Shown here in pieces: positions 5,905-6,021 of a DNA stretch of 6,021 nt. Source of the stretch: Actinomycetota bacterium (GTDB lineage Bacteria; Actinomycetota; Actinomycetes; Acidothermales; Acidothermaceae). The position numbers and the translations under genes were made by a program. Numbering within the stretch: the first letter of the stretch is position 1; every line of letters begins with the position of its first letter. Location of the stretch: the NCBI GenBank assembly GCA_003134755.1, contig PLCK01000026.1, positions 3,270-9,290 on the forward strand, written 5' to 3'. Under the pieces are notes generated by a model. The model was given only the letters and a program-made list of their open reading frames with translations, was not told the DNA's origin and did no database searches.

Positions 5905-6021
5905 TTGATCGCCGTCGGGGATATTCCTCACGCGCCACCAGCGGAGTTGCGCTTCCAGACCCGGATCGGGTTGCCGCGCTTCCTCGGCGATCTCTGGCGT
6001 GCACGCGAACTCGTGCACACC
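5905..6021 (+). CDS. Start of a probable ABC-2 type transporter permease, 3' partial
   Basis: 39 codons are visible before the window ends, with no stop and about three quarters of third positions G or C. The protein starts MIAVGDIPHAPPAEL and continues RFQTRIGLPRFLGDLWRARELVHT, in pieces. The segment RFLGDLWRARELV resembles the amphipathic N-terminal helix of Wzm/TagG-like ABC-2 permeases (pattern LrdLWryRELl followed by RDLrvRYk), which export polysaccharides or teichoic acids. The part that would confirm this lies outside the window. The start is TTG, with a good ribosome binding site and an in-frame stop just upstream. It is divergent from the glycosyltransferase, which would suit a shared glycan locus. 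Confidence 0.6.
   Translation, partial: MIAVGDIPHAPPAELRFQTRIGLPRFLGDLWRARELVHT

Noticed and set aside
5806..6018. 70-residue minus strand open frame at the right edge
   Set aside because: No family resemblance and no coding bias across 5806-5890. The + strand of 5905-6021 has the better start, ribosome binding site and codon bias.

Overview
This window is high-GC DNA (strong G/C preference at third codon positions, GTG and TTG start codons, clear GGAGG-type ribosome binding sites). It most likely comes from an actinobacterium, though I cannot place it below phylum. It holds a nearly complete lasso-peptide (RiPP) gene cluster, with a glycosyltransferase on one side and the start of what looks like a polysaccharide-type ABC-2 permease at the right edge.

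Layout, left to right. Bases 1-1203 (+) are the 3' part of an ABC exporter with fused membrane and ATPase domains, open at the left edge. It converges on a minus-strand gene set with only 2 bases between the facing stop codons. Read in the direction of transcription, the minus strand carries: a GT4-type glycosyltransferase (5621-4368); a 136-base gap with a candidate promoter; the 43-residue lasso precursor A (4231-4100); an 11-bp hairpin; the PqqD-like leader-binding protein E (4038-3775); the asparagine-synthetase-like cyclase C (3771-2620); the B2 leader peptidase B (2620-2168); and an HPr-kinase-like protein K (2171-1206). E-C-B-K are packed with 3-base, TGATG and GTGA junctions and look translationally coupled. 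At the right edge a + strand gene begins at a TTG (5905) and runs off the window.

How it should work. E binds the YxxPxL leader of A and presents it to B, which cuts after TG to release a 22-residue core. C activates Asp9 with ATP and joins it to the amine of Gly1, giving a 9-residue ring (GFASGAFVD) threaded by a basic tail (ARHRRGHLKNESS). K, by analogy with lasso kinases of the paeninodin type, should phosphorylate the C-terminal Ser. The ABC protein is the likely exporter. The glycosyltransferase may add sugar, as in phosphorylated and glycosylated lasso peptides, or may belong to a neighbouring glycan locus. The most notable points are the predicted kinase plus glycosyltransferase tailoring, the cyclase that lacks its N-terminal glutaminase domain, and the hairpin between A and E. 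Several annotated starts differ from the longest open frames and were chosen from ribosome binding sites and gene junctions.
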